Below the pieces are notes generated by a model. It was not told the origin of the DNA. It was given only the letters and a program-made list of their open reading frames with translations, and did no database searches. A program made the position numbers and the translations under genes. From Gari tellinella (Eukaryota; Mollusca; Bivalvia; Cardiida; Psammobiidae), in the NCBI GenBank assembly GCA_922989275.2, contig OV277861.1, positions 25,264,479 to 25,328,478 of the forward strand: a DNA stretch of 64,000 bases, read 5' to 3'. Shown here piece after piece: positions 33,861 through 44,749 of this stretch; within the stretch, counting starts at the first letter, position 1, and each line of letters starts with the position of its first letter.

Positions 33861-33864
33861 GAGA

Positions 33865-34091
33865 ACAGTAGAGAAAACGTCATTCTTTCCCGTTTAAACG
33901 CAAACGCATCGCAATAAAACGTAGAAAAAGATAACATTTCGACAATACTGACTATTTATTTTTATCTGAGTGGCAAACAGTTTGAAGCCTGATCAGACGC
34001 CGGGTTACTCGGCTCCAGACTATTTGCATTGGAAATAATAAGTTTAGCGTAAACGCGTTTATTGGGAAAGAATAATGTTTTCTCCACTGTA
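33865..34091 (+). mobile_element. TIR-A MITE with degenerate PAL-1 core
   Basis: Left CAGTAGAGAAAACGTCATTC and TTTAAACGCAAACGC; right GGGAAAGAATAATG and TTTTCTCCACTGTA. PAL-1 in the centre has lost part of its right arm (CCGGGTTACTCGGCTCC). Confidence 0.75.
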
Positions 34092-35319
34092 TATCATGAG
34101 GTCAGCAAACAAAACAACCAGTTGCATTTCAATATTGATAAATTCTTTGGGGACACTTCCTGTGACACAGTTCTTATTTCTGTTAAAAAAAAGAAATGCA
34201 AAACATGTTTTCGACATTATTTTCGTTGCTCAAAACAAATAAAACAACACTATTTTATTATATTTTTTATTTTAAGGTTTAAAGATACTTGTTGGTTTCA
34301 CCAGTGTCTGTATCTTTCTTGCGATCGTTAGAAGGCAATGGACGTATGTGTATCAGGTAAAGGTATTTATGGTCATATTGCAGAATTTTCCCCTTTTACA
34401 TTTATTGCTGAATAAGGACTCATGACTGAAATTATTTGATAAGCTAAATGATTGAGACTCGTCCCAGATAAGAAAAGCTGCAGACAAATATATAAGTAGA
34501 GGATTACTTGATAAAAGGCTACTATGTTTCCAATATTTGTCTTTTGAAAAATTAGTCCAATACAAAAGCACGAAAGGGTGTTTGGTAGCATTTTACCATA
34601 CCGGAAGTTGACATCAAAACGAAATTATTGTTTAAAAATGTTAAACGCTTTAACCATACAGAGAACATGTCATTTAAAAACATCTTTTTATTGTACTGCC
34701 AATCGGTCGATCTTTAAAGACATATTCTCAGTCCGTCGATGGACTCCCCCTTATTGTTTTCGATATGCGTGAAAATAACTGTAAAAGCATTGGACTTGTG
34801 CGCAAAATACCGCAATCCATCTTCTCCTGTCTAGAGAGACCCTGATAAACCCATATACAATGGTTTTGTCAAACCAAATCATCAAATATAAGAAACGGTC
34901 CTCACATTAGACGCTTCGCTGATTATTTGCAGCTGATATAAGCTCGTGCAGCACAAGATTTTACCCGATTAGGTGTAATCACCGAAACTATGTCAGGAAA
35001 TGTATTTAAGTCAAACCGGTTTCAGGCGACTGCTGAATACGGTAGCATGTTGGTCTGGAAAGACAAATTACCACTTAAAGTAGAACTAGGGGGACTTGAT
35101 ACATTACGTATTTTGGGCAAAATTCAATAACGTCGTGTTTGTTGCATTTGAATTTTATCCTATGGCTTATTTGTGTATTGTTGCGTGAGTATTAATAGTT
35201 TAGGTGGCCCAACTGGGAGGCAAATATTGCATGTGTTGTTCTAAGGGGGTTATTGTAAGGAGGAAAAATGAATACATGTACCTTAAGAGAAATGAGCATG
35301 ACATGTATTATATTTGCAA
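34092..35319. other. Unassigned intergenic DNA
   Basis: AT-rich. Open frames of 60-89 codons at 34062-34331, 34353-34571 and 34578-34772 show no domain, and the first begins inside a MITE. Nothing recognised. Confidence 0.4.
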
Positions 35320-35381
35320 ACAGTTTGGACCCAGGTCAGATGCCGCCTAATGCGATGTCTGATCTGGGTTCAAACTGTTTA
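35320..35381. repeat. PAL-1 palindrome
   Basis: CAAACAGTTTGGACCCAGG ... CTGGGTTCAAACTGTTTA, centre GCCGCCTAATGCGATG. Arms keep the compensated change GGACCC/GGGTTC in place of GGATCC. Confidence 0.8.
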
Positions 35382-35445
35382 TTGTCCGTCTTTATGTATA
35401 TTCTGTCAAAATACCTAATATAAAACTTTGAGAGAAAATAGCAGA

Positions 35446-37850
35446 CAGTAGTATAGGGTCTCTTTGCATGTAAACAAAGATGACGTAATAGACGGCCATC
35501 TTGGTTGACCTACTTTTCTTTATATAGGATAAACAAGTGGGTCTATATTTAGTTCAGGGGTGAAGGTCCTGTACGGAAGATTTCATTTAGATCCGGGTGT
35601 ACTGTGTGTATTGGATCTACACAGCATAGGTCTACACGGTAAACCGAGCTGACATGTTCAGACAAAGCCTTTCAAACTTAATCCCTTAGCAGGAGACAGA
35701 TTGTCTCGGTTCTTTTACTCGGGACAGGATATGGGAACAATGGCTTATTCATACGTCAGAGTTAATCCCTTCGCAGGAGACAGGATGTCTAGTGTCTATT
35801 GACCTCGGACCGGAAGGTACAACAATGGCCTATTCAACGTTGATGCAGTAGACCCGATGTCTACAACATTGATCCATTAAGTTTTTACAGGCAGTTACTA
35901 ACATGTTAATACTTCGTGCAGGAGTTATAGACAGTATAACCAAGTTTTGTATAAAGTTAAACCTTCTGGCAAACCGTAAGTAGTCCATTCTTTACCGTTT
36001 CATTACACTGATGTAACGCTCTGTCTGCCATTAACCGTGTCTCTTTGATTTCAAAATAAAGATATAGTAATACCAATTTTCTATAATTCACGATAAGTGA
36101 AACTTTCTTCAATTTTACAGAGTTTATTTGACACCTTTAAAACCATTTATACGTCAGTATCGGTTGACTTGAGATGGTATTAAGATAAGAGTACAAATAA
36201 CCTATTGTTGGGGGATTAAGTTTACACACCGATATCGGTAGTCACTAGCAACGGAATAAAATTTCACAAAAATACTGCGCATTATACAGATAGTTCTGTC
36301 ACCGATTTTACGATGCATCCTAGACTTAATCATGATGTTCATCATTTTAGAAAAAACTGAAAAAGGATAGCAATGAAAAGTGACGTATTCTCCTTTCTCT
36401 GTTGGTGCACGTTTTAACGCTGTTATCTTATTTCTTTAGGTACCTATCGTTAGCTCTTATCCTCAGCTTTAAGTATGAAGTAACTTTCACCACATATTGT
36501 CAGTCATTTTCCAGTTATACAAAACTTGGTTATACTGTCTATAACTCCTGCACGAAGTATTAACATGTTAGTAACTGCCTGTAAAAACTTGGTGGATCAG
36601 TGTTGTAGACATCGCGTCTAATGCATTAACTTTGAATAGGCCATTGTTGTACCTTCCGGTCCTAGGTCAATAGACACCAGACATCCTGTCTCCTGCGAAG
36701 GGATTAACTCTGACGTATGAATAAGCCATTGTTCCCATATCCTGTCCCGAGTGGGCTATATTCTGTAGTATGAAATTAACATGCTCTGAGCTATTTAGCA
36801 CATGGCTTGGGCTCGAGAAAAATAACAATACTCTTCGTTTCTGCTTTTTTGTTTTAGACGAAAAAGTCATTTTATTTGTAATATTTTACAAAAATTGAAA
36901 GATTATTTCAATGGGAAGTTTCAGACCTAAAGCATGTTTATTCGCGCGCAACCATGGTATAACCTATTTAGCACTGGCTTGGGCTTGAGGGAAAAAAGAA
37001 ATGACACGACCTTTCGTTTCTGCTTTTTGTTTTTAGACGAAAAAAGCTAATTTTAATGTTTAACAAAATTTGAAAGACTATTTCAATGTGAAGTTTATTG
37101 AAGTACTATATGTATAGGCACGTTTTATTAGCAATTGTCTTTAAAGTCTAGGTCTCACTGTTCATTTTAAAAATAAAATATGAAGTCATCAAGCGTCTGT
37201 CGTTCCCCTCTGATCTCAACAAGTTTTTTGAAAGACAATCTAGGCATTTAGATCCCGTTTTTTACATCTACAGCTAAAAAATGCATTTATCTAGGTCTAG
37301 CGGGACGGTGTAGACCTAGATATATTATTGTTACTGTGAAATTCCTGTATTTCTTCAGCTTAAATCCTTGATATTTTGTTTATTTCACTTAACTTTCGAT
37401 TATTTATCGTTACGCCTACAGAGCAGGCTAAAGGTTTTTGCAGTCGCTGGCTCAGAGGATTGCTAGGATGTTGATGTCAATTACCTTCAGATGAATAGTC
37501 CATGGTTTTTAAAATTTACGCAATATAGTCAACAGTTTTTGAGGCCCGTGATTGGTCGAGAGCTCCAAGCCATGTGCTAATAGAACAGAGACAATCTGTC
37601 TCCTGCTAAGAGATTAAATTTGAAAGGCTTTGTCTGAACATGTCAGCTCGGTTTACCGTGTAGACCTATACTGTGTAGATCCAATACACACAGTACACCC
37701 GGATCTAAATGAAATCCTCCGTACAGGACCTTCACCCCTGAGCTAAATATAGACCCACGTGTTTATCCTATATTTAGAAAAGTAGGTCATCCAAAATGGC
37801 CGCCTATTACGTCATCTTTATTTACATGCAAAGAGACCCCTATACTACTG
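35446..37850. mobile_element. 2.4-kb foldback element with about 500-bp inverted arms
   Basis: Ends CAGTAGTATAGGGTCTC and GAGACCCCTATACTACTG, flanked by CAGA on both sides. The left arm (35446 to about 35960) pairs with the right arm, which is split into 36518-36752 and 37583-37850 by a further insertion. Shared landmarks are TTTGCATGTAAACAAAG, CAGTACACCCGGATC, GGAGACAGGATGTC and ACTAACATGTTAATACTTCG. The loop is about 35960-36517. No transposase frame is seen. Confidence 0.85.
36753..37582. mobile_element. Insertion in the right arm of the foldback element
   Basis: Comparing the two arms shows about 830 extra bases between CCCGAGT and AACAGAGACAATC. It has inverted ends (CTATTTAGCACATGGCTTGG near 36789 and CCAAGCCATGTGCTAATAG at 37564) and an internal direct duplication (36792-36920 and 36968-37090, TTCGTTTCTGCTTTTTG, TTTTAGACGAAAAA). 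No gene. Confidence 0.65.
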
Positions 37851-37999
37851 CAGACGACAATATTTTAAGCAGACGGTAGTACAGTAGTGAATACGTTAGA
37901 CCTAATTGTTATGTTTGTTTGGGCGAGAGCGGCAAACATTGTTGTAAGGTGGGAATCGTTGTTGGGAGGGCCGTCGTAGGGTAGAAGGCACTTCGGGTT

Positions 38000-38200
38000 T
38001 TTCATGTAGGGAAGCCTTCCAGCTGGCTTGCGGAAGGGTGGTGTTTCTACCCAGTTGCCGATTTGTGCATGAAACAGCACATAAAGGGCTTTTAGGATAT
38101 AATTGGACATGTAGTTAGCTAGACGTCGCGATTTGACTGAAATACTGTTAAAAGCGACGTTAATTCATACAATGTAACAAATTCAAAAAATCAAATCCTA
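38000..38200 (+). mobile_element. SINE 3' fragment
   Basis: GGGAAGCCTTCCAGCTGGC, CTACCCAGTTGCCGATTTG, CGTCGCGATTTGACTGAAAT, AAGCGACGTTAATTC and a tail AAAAATCAAATCC match the SINE at 28480-28760; the tRNA-like head is missing. Confidence 0.75.
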
Positions 38201-38372
38201 CTATAGAAGTACACTCGAACTAACAAACTCGGACGACCTCATCTTTTACTGATAAAGAAGTTCACTATCATCATGTTATCTGCTTTAAATGAGTGCCGTC
38301 CTTATTTCTCAAACATTTACTTCCGGCATTTCGACTTAAACATGTTCATTTAGTGTCAGATAGTTTGACATT

Positions 38373-38570
38373 GCAAACAATTTGAATCCAGACAAGACAC
38401 CGCGTAACGCTCTTGCAGACAACGATATTAAAGCAGACAACAATATATCGGTGAAATGGTAACACCTCATGATTAATTTGGTGCCTAAAGGGTTACATTT
38501 AAACACATCGTAATTACTTTCAACAGGCGTCGCATTACGCGGCGTCTCAATGGTGTCTGAACTGTTGCTT
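38373..38570. repeat. Split PAL-1 halves
   Basis: A left half (GCAAACAATTTGAATCCAG to CGCGTAACGC, 38373-38411) and a right half (CGTCGCATTACGCGGCGTCT to CTGTTGC, about 38527-38569) are separated by about 115 bp with GCAGACAACGATATT phrases. Either two partial copies or one interrupted copy. Confidence 0.5.
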
Positions 38571-38583
38571 TTTTATATAAATA

Positions 38584-38731
38584 GAGGATCTTACATGAGT
38601 GCTCATTAATTATCATTTTTAATAAACAAGTTGACTAAAACAATATGACGCGAGCCTTGGCGAGCGTTATATTTGTTTTAGTCAACGAGTTTATTAGAAT
38701 GATAAATAATGAGCACGAATGTTAGATCCTA
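38584..38731. repeat. 148-bp palindrome with GCGAGCCTTGGCGAGC centre
   Basis: AGGATCTTACATGAGTGCTC and GAGCACGAATGTTAGATCCT pair; inner arms GTTGACTAAAACAATAT and ATATTTGTTTTAGTCAAC. The right flank TTTATCACATAAAC matches, inverted, the flank of 8398-8503. Confidence 0.85.
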
Positions 38732-39022
38732 TTTATCACATAAACACTTTAAAATCCTTTTAAGTGAACTGAATCCGTAGTTTTTTGTCTCTCCGCCATA
38801 TGTATTTTCCGCCAAAACTTGACGTTGTTTACAGTAACGCCATGGCAAATGACGTCATTTGGCGCCCAGCGCCATGCAGCGCTCGTACAGGTAGGGCCGG
38901 AGCCTAAATATTGATATTTCACTATAGTTTATTGAATGGCTTTATAACACTCCCAGAGTCGGTTTTATGTGATAAACTTATTTATTCAAAACTGCATTGG
39001 TGTTAGACCACCATTTCCTATG

Positions 39023-39385
39023 TACAGTGTTCCCTCTCTACAACGGCATTCCCACCAGCGACTCCCTCCTTACAACGACCCTTACCGCAGTTCCCTACAC
39101 ATAACAATTATGTCTAACGATATCACAGTTGTAATATCGTCTGCTTTAAGTTGTCGTCTGCTGTTTTTCTCAAAGCTACATATTGAACATTTTGATAGAA
39201 AAAAAACTTAAGGAAGAGTGACAAACAGCTTGAATCAAGATCACACGCCGCGTAACGCGGCGTCTGATCTGGAATTTAGCTGTTTGCAAATGTAAAATAA
39301 TTTCCCTCCCTCTAACGACTCCCTCCGAACAACGCACACAATATGTGTCTCCCACTGGGTGTCGTTGTAGAGAAGGAGCGCTGTA
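39023..39385. mobile_element. TIR-B element, copy 2, complete
   Basis: TA then CAGTGTTCCCTCTCTACAAC at the left; TTGTAGAGAAGGAGCGCTG then TA at the right. PAL-1 occupies 39221-39288 with a perfect CGCCGCGTAACGCGGCG centre. Non-coding. The copy at 6470-6823 is truncated. Confidence 0.8.
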
Positions 39386-39410
39386 TATATAATATATACA
39401 TGTACATTAT

Positions 39411-39655
39411 AAACCCTCCAAACCGGAAGCTCTAAATACCGGACTTCACTGTAAACCGGACAAAAAGTTGGTTTCGTTTCCAACCCTCCGTTATTGAAAA
39501 CCATTATGCCATAAATACGCATTGTTGAAGGTTTTGGTTTATTCCTACATTTTAAGCATTCTAGCATATGATAGCCTAAAGCAGGTTGAAAGTGAAGCAG
39601 AATACGCGTTAAGGCGCATACCGCGTTACTTTCAATCTGCTTTAAAGACATCAAG
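39411..39655. mobile_element. AACCGG-headed element with PAL-2 core, copy 2
   Basis: CCCTCCAAACCGGAAGC, AAATACCGG, GTAAACCGGAC, then the PAL-2 palindrome (39578-39652) with one arm mutated (GCGCATACCGCGTTAC). 39656-40016 beyond it shows no recognisable feature. Confidence 0.65.
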
Positions 39656-40016
39656 TCAGTCCTTTCATTGATTCACCCCCCCATTCTTTAGTTGGTGTCA
39701 AAATACAGGTTTATACCGGTATACAGCATGAGAAAAGTCTTCAGGCAATGGCTCAGCTTTGAATAGAGGCCCTTACATAATATATCTCAATAGGTTTTTC
39801 TATGGGTTTTACTAACCAAGCTATCAAATATTAGGTGCGGGCCTCACTTTAGACGCCTGAATGATTCTTTGCCTAGACGCTACCACTGTTAGTGCATGCT
39901 CTGCATGCTTTGACTCAAACTATCTACAGGGGTAGGTGTTACCACCCAAGCTTGGCCATGTGGTGCTATCTTTAAGTGGTCAGCTATCTTCCTAAACAGT
40001 TTAGGTATATAAAACG

Positions 40017-40160
40017 AATATCACCACAGTTTGTGATCCGGGGTCTCACAAATATAAGTTCTCGTTGGTTATGTAATCCAGATCACACTCGAAGCTACGC
40101 CTCTCGTGAGCTGGATTACACAACCAACTCGAACTGATACAAGACTGTTGTGATATTCTG
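40017..40160. repeat. Palindromic element, TAATCCAGATCACAC family, copy 1
   Basis: ATATCACCACA near 40019 and TTGTGATATTC near 40148 are inverted; the inner arms GTTGGTTATGTAATCCAG and TGGATTACACAACCAAC flank CTACGCCTCTCG. A cleaner relative is at 48700-48820. Confidence 0.75.
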
Positions 40161-40247
40161 TTTGTATGCCACAATGGAGAGACCGGCGTTATCATTTACA
40201 TCAAACATGTATATGGATATCTTTAAGAGCCAATGTGAAATCAGATC

Positions 40248-40499
40248 TACAGTGGACGAAAAACGTTATTCTTTCCCAATAAACGCGTTTACGCTAAATC
40301 TATTATTTGCAGTGCAAATAGTTTGGAGCCAGATCAGACGACGGGTAACCTGGCGTCTGATCAGGCTCCAAACTGTTTGCCACCAAGATAAACATGAATT
40401 ATCAGAATTGTCAAAAAGTTGTACTTTTCTACGTTTTAGTGCTTTGCGTTTGCTTACGTTAGCGTTTAAACGGGAAAGAATAACAGATTCTCCACTGTA
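40248..40499 (-). mobile_element. TIR-A MITE with PAL-1 core
   Basis: TA, CAGTGGACGAAAAACG ... AGATTCTCCACTG, TA. Same layout as 7215-7465 and in the same orientation. The 116-codon frame over it (40150-40500) is chance. It lies 246 bp upstream of the fucosyltransferase exon. Confidence 0.85.
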
Positions 40500-40745
40500 G
40501 GTTGGACTGTGTGTTCAGACGAAACGTAGTGAGGTTAGACTTACTGCGTGTTTACATCACATGAGTCAAGGAATTTTATTCATATATTAGGCGTGTGGGT
40601 CAAATGAACACACCGATCCAATGAAGTGCATGTAATGCATTATCGCAGAATAAAGAACATTTCCCGTTAACCTTCGTTTATCTACTGTATGTTCCGATTA
40701 ATGGTAGGATTCTTAAATACACTAACTTTAAAATGTAATTTTCAG

Positions 40746-41768
40746 GTAAACCGATTACAAAGATATTTTGTGCAGGATCCCGTTCGACATGTCAGAAACT
40801 ACACGATCCTTTGGTCAAAAACAGCATTCTTTATCGACATCCGCCCAGATGCCAAATACTGTGGTTTCGATGCATGTCAGTTTAGTAACTGTCGCATGAC
40901 GTTTAATATATCTGATGCTAAAACAAGTGATGCAGTTATATTTGATGGACGATTTGTTGGCCCACGTCTTGCATTCAAACGACCCATTGACCAGGTGTGG
41001 ATATTTTCAGAACATGAGTCTCCTTTACTTTATGGTAGTGGACCGTGGAAACGACTGCCTTGGGTTCGTAGCTTCAATTGGACGATGACATACGATAAAT
41101 CAAATACCGATATTTATTTGCCGTATGGTGAGATACGAAAACGGCCAACTCTACCAATAAGAAACTATACCGATATCGCCTCAAATAAGTCTAATGACAT
41201 TCTGATGATCAGCTCGCATTGCCCGACATCGTCGGGAAGAGAATCTTTTGTTTCGAAGTTAAGGGAACATATAAATGTTACAATTTTAGGAAAATGTGGA
41301 GAAAAATGGAACTGCGGTAAAAGATTAGTCCATAACGATTGTTTTCAGATTTTGAATAAGTATAGATTTTACTTGGCCTTTGAAAATGCCTTTTGTCATC
41401 AATACTTCACGGAGAAATATTTTTCAAACTTTAATTATAATACTATTTTAGTAACAAGAGGGGGAAGAAAAGGCGATGCCTCAAATGTATTTCCATATGG
41501 CACGTACATATCTACGGATGACTTTAATTCCATAGAAAGTTTAGCAAAGTATTTGAGGTATATGTCTGGTTCAGTGGACAAGTATGCAGAGATGTTAAAG
41601 AGGAAGGACCAGTTCTATTCTGTCAGTTACAAAAGTGTGTATCAACGGGCAATGTGTGACATCTGCAAGCGAATGAATAATCAAGACAAATACAGAAAGA
41701 CTATTCCTGACATGTACAATGACGCCTTTGCTAAAAAGCCTTGTAGAAAGCCTGACGACATAAAATAA
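40746..41768 (+). CDS. Alpha-1,3-fucosyltransferase (GT10), main coding exon
   Basis: Type II Golgi enzymes of family GT10 move fucose from GDP-fucose to GlcNAc or glucose of glycans. About 340 residues contain the donor-binding FNWTMTYDKSNTDIYLPYG (about 120-140), KYRFYLAFENAFCHQYFTEK and RGG, plus the C-terminal cysteine-rich end (MCDICKRMNN, KPCRKPDDIK). The usual motif has Asp where this protein has Gln (CHQYFTEK). There is no N-terminal membrane segment; a splice acceptor TAATTTTCAG ends at 40745, so the cytoplasmic tail and anchor probably lie in an upstream exon that I could not find. The frame is open from an ATG at 40689, which is the alternative start if unspliced. Stop at 41766; AATAAA at 41780. 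No stops or shifts, so likely functional. Confidence 0.88.
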   Translation, partial: VNRLQRYFVQDPVRHVRNYTILWSKTAFFIDIRPDAKYCGFDACQFSNCRMTFNISDAKTSDAVIFDGRFVGPRLAFKRPIDQVWIFSEHESPLLYGSGPWKRLPWVRSFNWTMTYDKSNTDIYLPYGEIRKRPTLPIRNYTDIASNKSNDILMISSHCPTSSGRESFVSKLREHINVTILGKCGEKWNCGKRLVHNDCFQILNKYRFYLAFENAFCHQYFTEKYFSNFNYNTILVTRGGRKGDASNVFPYGTYISTDDFNSIESLAKYLRYMSGSVDKYAEMLKRKDQFYSVSYKSVYQRAMCDICKRMNNQDKYRKTIPDMYNDAFAKKPCRKPDDIK

Positions 41769-41778
41769 ATTACTTTAC

Positions 41779-41785
41779 AAATAAA
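41779..41785 (+). terminator. Possible polyadenylation signal of the fucosyltransferase gene
   Basis: AATAAA occurs 12 bases after the stop codon, in TTTACAAATAAAATCG. It is close to the stop, so a more distal signal may be used. Confidence 0.4.
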
Positions 41786-41789
41786 ATCG

Positions 41790-42940
41790 ATCCCTCTTGT
41801 CAAGTGAGATTTCTCTTGCATCTGCATTTTTCTTTGGAACTTTTAAATGATTTATTAAATTCCATTCGACTTCATTTTACATAAAAAACCAAATTGTTTT
41901 CACCCGTGCGTGAAGGGCGAAAATTTCACTAACATTGTTAAAAACTACTGAGATACACGGTCTTGTATATTGACAGACGACTGTCAACAGTGATTTCACG
42001 TTGAAGTCGCTATTGAACGGCGTCAGTCAATAGCGGTTTAACGTGAACTAGTTATTGTCAGTCGTCCGAGATTAGCGAATGTATGTTCAAATCGCTATTG
42101 ACAGTCTTCTGCCATTGGTGCTTATACGTTCAAATCGATATTGGCAGTCGTCAGTAAGAAGGCATGTGATTACTAGTATTGTAAAATGACGTTTATAATA
42201 TCTTTACTTCACAGTGGATCCTTAATTACGATATTATGATAGTGTTGAAAATAGTTATCATCATTCCATTAAATGTAAAAGGTAAAAATAATGGCATTTA
42301 TCCTTTTCATGAATGGTTTATTTTAAATATGTATATGTTTATTTCCATAAGGTTATGTAAGGTTGTGTTGTCTGTCTGTCTACCTGCCCTTCCATCCGTT
42401 CTAGCTCGCCAGCCGGTACATATGTGGCTAAAAACTATTCAACATTTACCTGACCATCTCTTGTGACATTAACGTGGCTAACAGTCGGAACAAGATTAGT
42501 GTTAGCTTTTAGATAATCATATTTCTTAGAGCAAAACGGAAGTGTGTATTATGTGGCTAGCCTGGCAAAATAAATCAAGAGAAAAGTCCGTCCACTGGCC
42601 TGTTATGTTGTGTTATTTTCTGATCTTGTCTGGTCCCGTCAGTATGTCGGTTTATCTATAAGTCTATTTGTTTGTCTGTCTCTGTCTTTCTGTCTGATCC
42701 TGTCTCTCATTCTTTTTCTGCCTATTTATGACACTCTCTGTATACATGGCTATGTCTTGATCTTAGTCTCTATCTGCCCCTGTATGTATGACTCGTTGTC
42801 TGTCTTTCTGTTCCTGTATCTTTCTCGTTTTCCATCGAATATTCGACCTTACTTTGTCTTTCGAGTATTCGTTTGAATTATGTGTATAAACTTCTAAACT
42901 AATAAATGATGATTTATTATTATTGATACTTTTTTGAATT
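41790..42940. other. Intergenic DNA with short repeats and TCTG microsatellite
   Basis: 41950-42180 repeats ATTGACAGTCGTC- and GTTCAAATCGCTATTG-like phrases in both orientations. 42630-42800 is rich in TCTGTC, which creates low-complexity open frames (42610-42876). No gene. Confidence 0.5.
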
Positions 42941-43017
42941 TGTCTTATACAGGGCACCAGATAAGGGTAGTTTTTCAAAAACTAAAATCTTTATTTCTGA
43001 ATTAAACCCTAGGGTGT

Positions 43018-43060
43018 GACTACTCATTAGAATCGTCTCTTCGAGACGATTCTAATGAGT
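43018..43060. repeat. 43-bp perfect-arm palindrome
   Basis: CTACTCATTAGAATCGTCTC and its complement meet at TTCGAGACG, immediately before the TA of the TIR-C element. It is probably the central hairpin of the CAGGGC-ended element. Confidence 0.85.
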
Positions 43061-43061
43061 A

Positions 43062-44451
43062 GTACAGTGGTAAATACGCTATTCCTACCCATTTACGCGT
43101 TTATCTATGCGTAAGAAACGCATAGTGAACGGTTAACGAACGCTTAATGAACGCTTAACGAACGGTTAAGGCCTAACGATTTGAACGCGTTTAAACGCGC
43201 TAATAAACGATTATACCCGAGATGTTGCGATTGGGGCGTCCGTTTTCCGTTTCACGCGGAGATTTCGGATCTTATCGATGATTGCCGTTTTCGAAAAATC
43301 CGAATGAAACGGGTTTATCAAAAACAAGAATCGATTTGTCACTGGAGCATTTTCGCGATAAAACTCATATTGTAATGCGATTTTTGAAAACATTTTCTGT
43401 AAATGAAACGCCTCTTATAAGGATCTAAACAGGTTTCGCTTATAGAATTTATATAAATATAGACAGTTTGGATCTCGATCATAATGCCGAGTGACTCGGC
43501 GTTTCATCGAGACTGTTTGATATGTATTAAATTAGAATAATTCCTTCCATGTTGATTTCTATTCAAACGGGTTGAAGCCAGATCAAACGCCTGGCTGTAT
43601 AGATCGGCATAGCATCAGGATCCAAACTGACAGCTTTGAATAAACCCAATTACTTTTCATAATAGTTAACACTATCGATTTAGATGTAGATGGGACGCCG
43701 AGTAGTTCGGTTCTTATGTGTTACAGCTAAGAATGGAGCATACGTTTTTAATTTCATTTTTACAGTTTGGATCTAGATGAAATGCCGAGTTGAGTCTCAT
43801 CCATTTTCGAGCTATACAGATATTTTTTTACTTTGATGAGACAGTATATTAACTGACACATACTCGCATATAAGATTTGGTTTATTTGGTTGATATTCCA
43901 TTCAACCCCAATTAGGTTACTTACTTTGATAAGCCGCAGTTTTATTACCCCCCTATCCGGCTTGTGACGCAACACTGTTAGCGGCGTGTCCTGTGATGTA
44001 ACATGCATGCCACATGTGCTATTTGGAATTCCGCATGTTCATAGTAATAGTAATAAACACAATTTACAGAATCCTTTTTAAACCGTATCCTTTATATGGG
44101 AAAATAAATGTATATTCATAAAACTCTCACAGGATAACCTTTCTTCTTAAAAGAAAATGATTCAATGAAATTATGTTAGATTATATTTACTCCACTGTAA
44201 CGATATTTGCTAAATTCTTAAGTAGGATAAGACCGGCCCGCAATTCATACATGGATTACCTCCCTTTCTCCATGATTACTCCCCTTTCATCCAGGCTCTT
44301 CTAAACGCGTTAAGAAACGCGTAAAGAAACGGATAGTAAACGCGTTAAACGGAACGGATAGTGAACGGTTAACGAACGCTCAACGAACGCTTAACGAACG
44401 CATAAGAAACGCGTAAAGTGGGTAGGAATAGCGTATTTACTACTGTAACAC
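43062..44451. mobile_element. TIR-C element, copy 1 (about 1.39 kb)
   Basis: TA then CAGTGGTAAATACGCTATTC at the left; GAATAGCGTATTTACTACTG then TA at the right. Subterminal parts are arrays of AACGGTTAACGAACGCTTAA-like repeats. The interior has PAL-1 relics (43463-43522, 43562-43632) and a block (43880-44040, AATTCCGCATGTTCATAG) shared with copy 2. CAGT ends and TA flanks fit the Tc1/mariner/pogo group. No transposase, non-autonomous. Confidence 0.8.
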
Positions 44452-44749
44452 CATAGGATTTGGTGCTAAAAATAGTGAGAAAATGTGGGATTTGTTGAAA
44501 AAACTACCTCTTATCTGGAGCCCTGCTTATATAAAGGTTCAGTTAACCCTTTCCCATATATCTGGTCCCAACCTTGACTCACTGAGAAGATCAGGAAAAT
44601 ACCCCTGTGCAGTATGCCTAAGCGGAACAGGAAGAAACTCAATTCTATAAGAAATGCATCACTGCTCTAATTCTTACCGCGACCCTGCCCTAGGTGTCAT
44701 CAGTTAGGTAATCCCCTGGGGCCATAGTCTTACAAAACGCAAATCAACA

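Larger units (their letters stand above)
42950..44527. mobile_element. CAGGGC-ended short TIR element, split by a TIR-C element
   Basis: Left CAGGGCACCAGATAAGGG and right, inverted, CAGGGCTCCAGATAAGAGG; both continue with GGTAGTTTTT and later ACCCTAGGGTGT or ATCCTATGGTGT. CTTATA flanks both ends. Without the inner element (43062-44451) it is only about 190 bp. CAGGG ends recall hAT elements, but the 6-bp flank is not the usual 8 bp, so the superfamily is open. Confidence 0.6.

Noticed and set aside
42610..42876. 88-codon frame rich in Leu/Ser/Cys
   Set aside because: Translation of a TCTG microsatellite region; low complexity.
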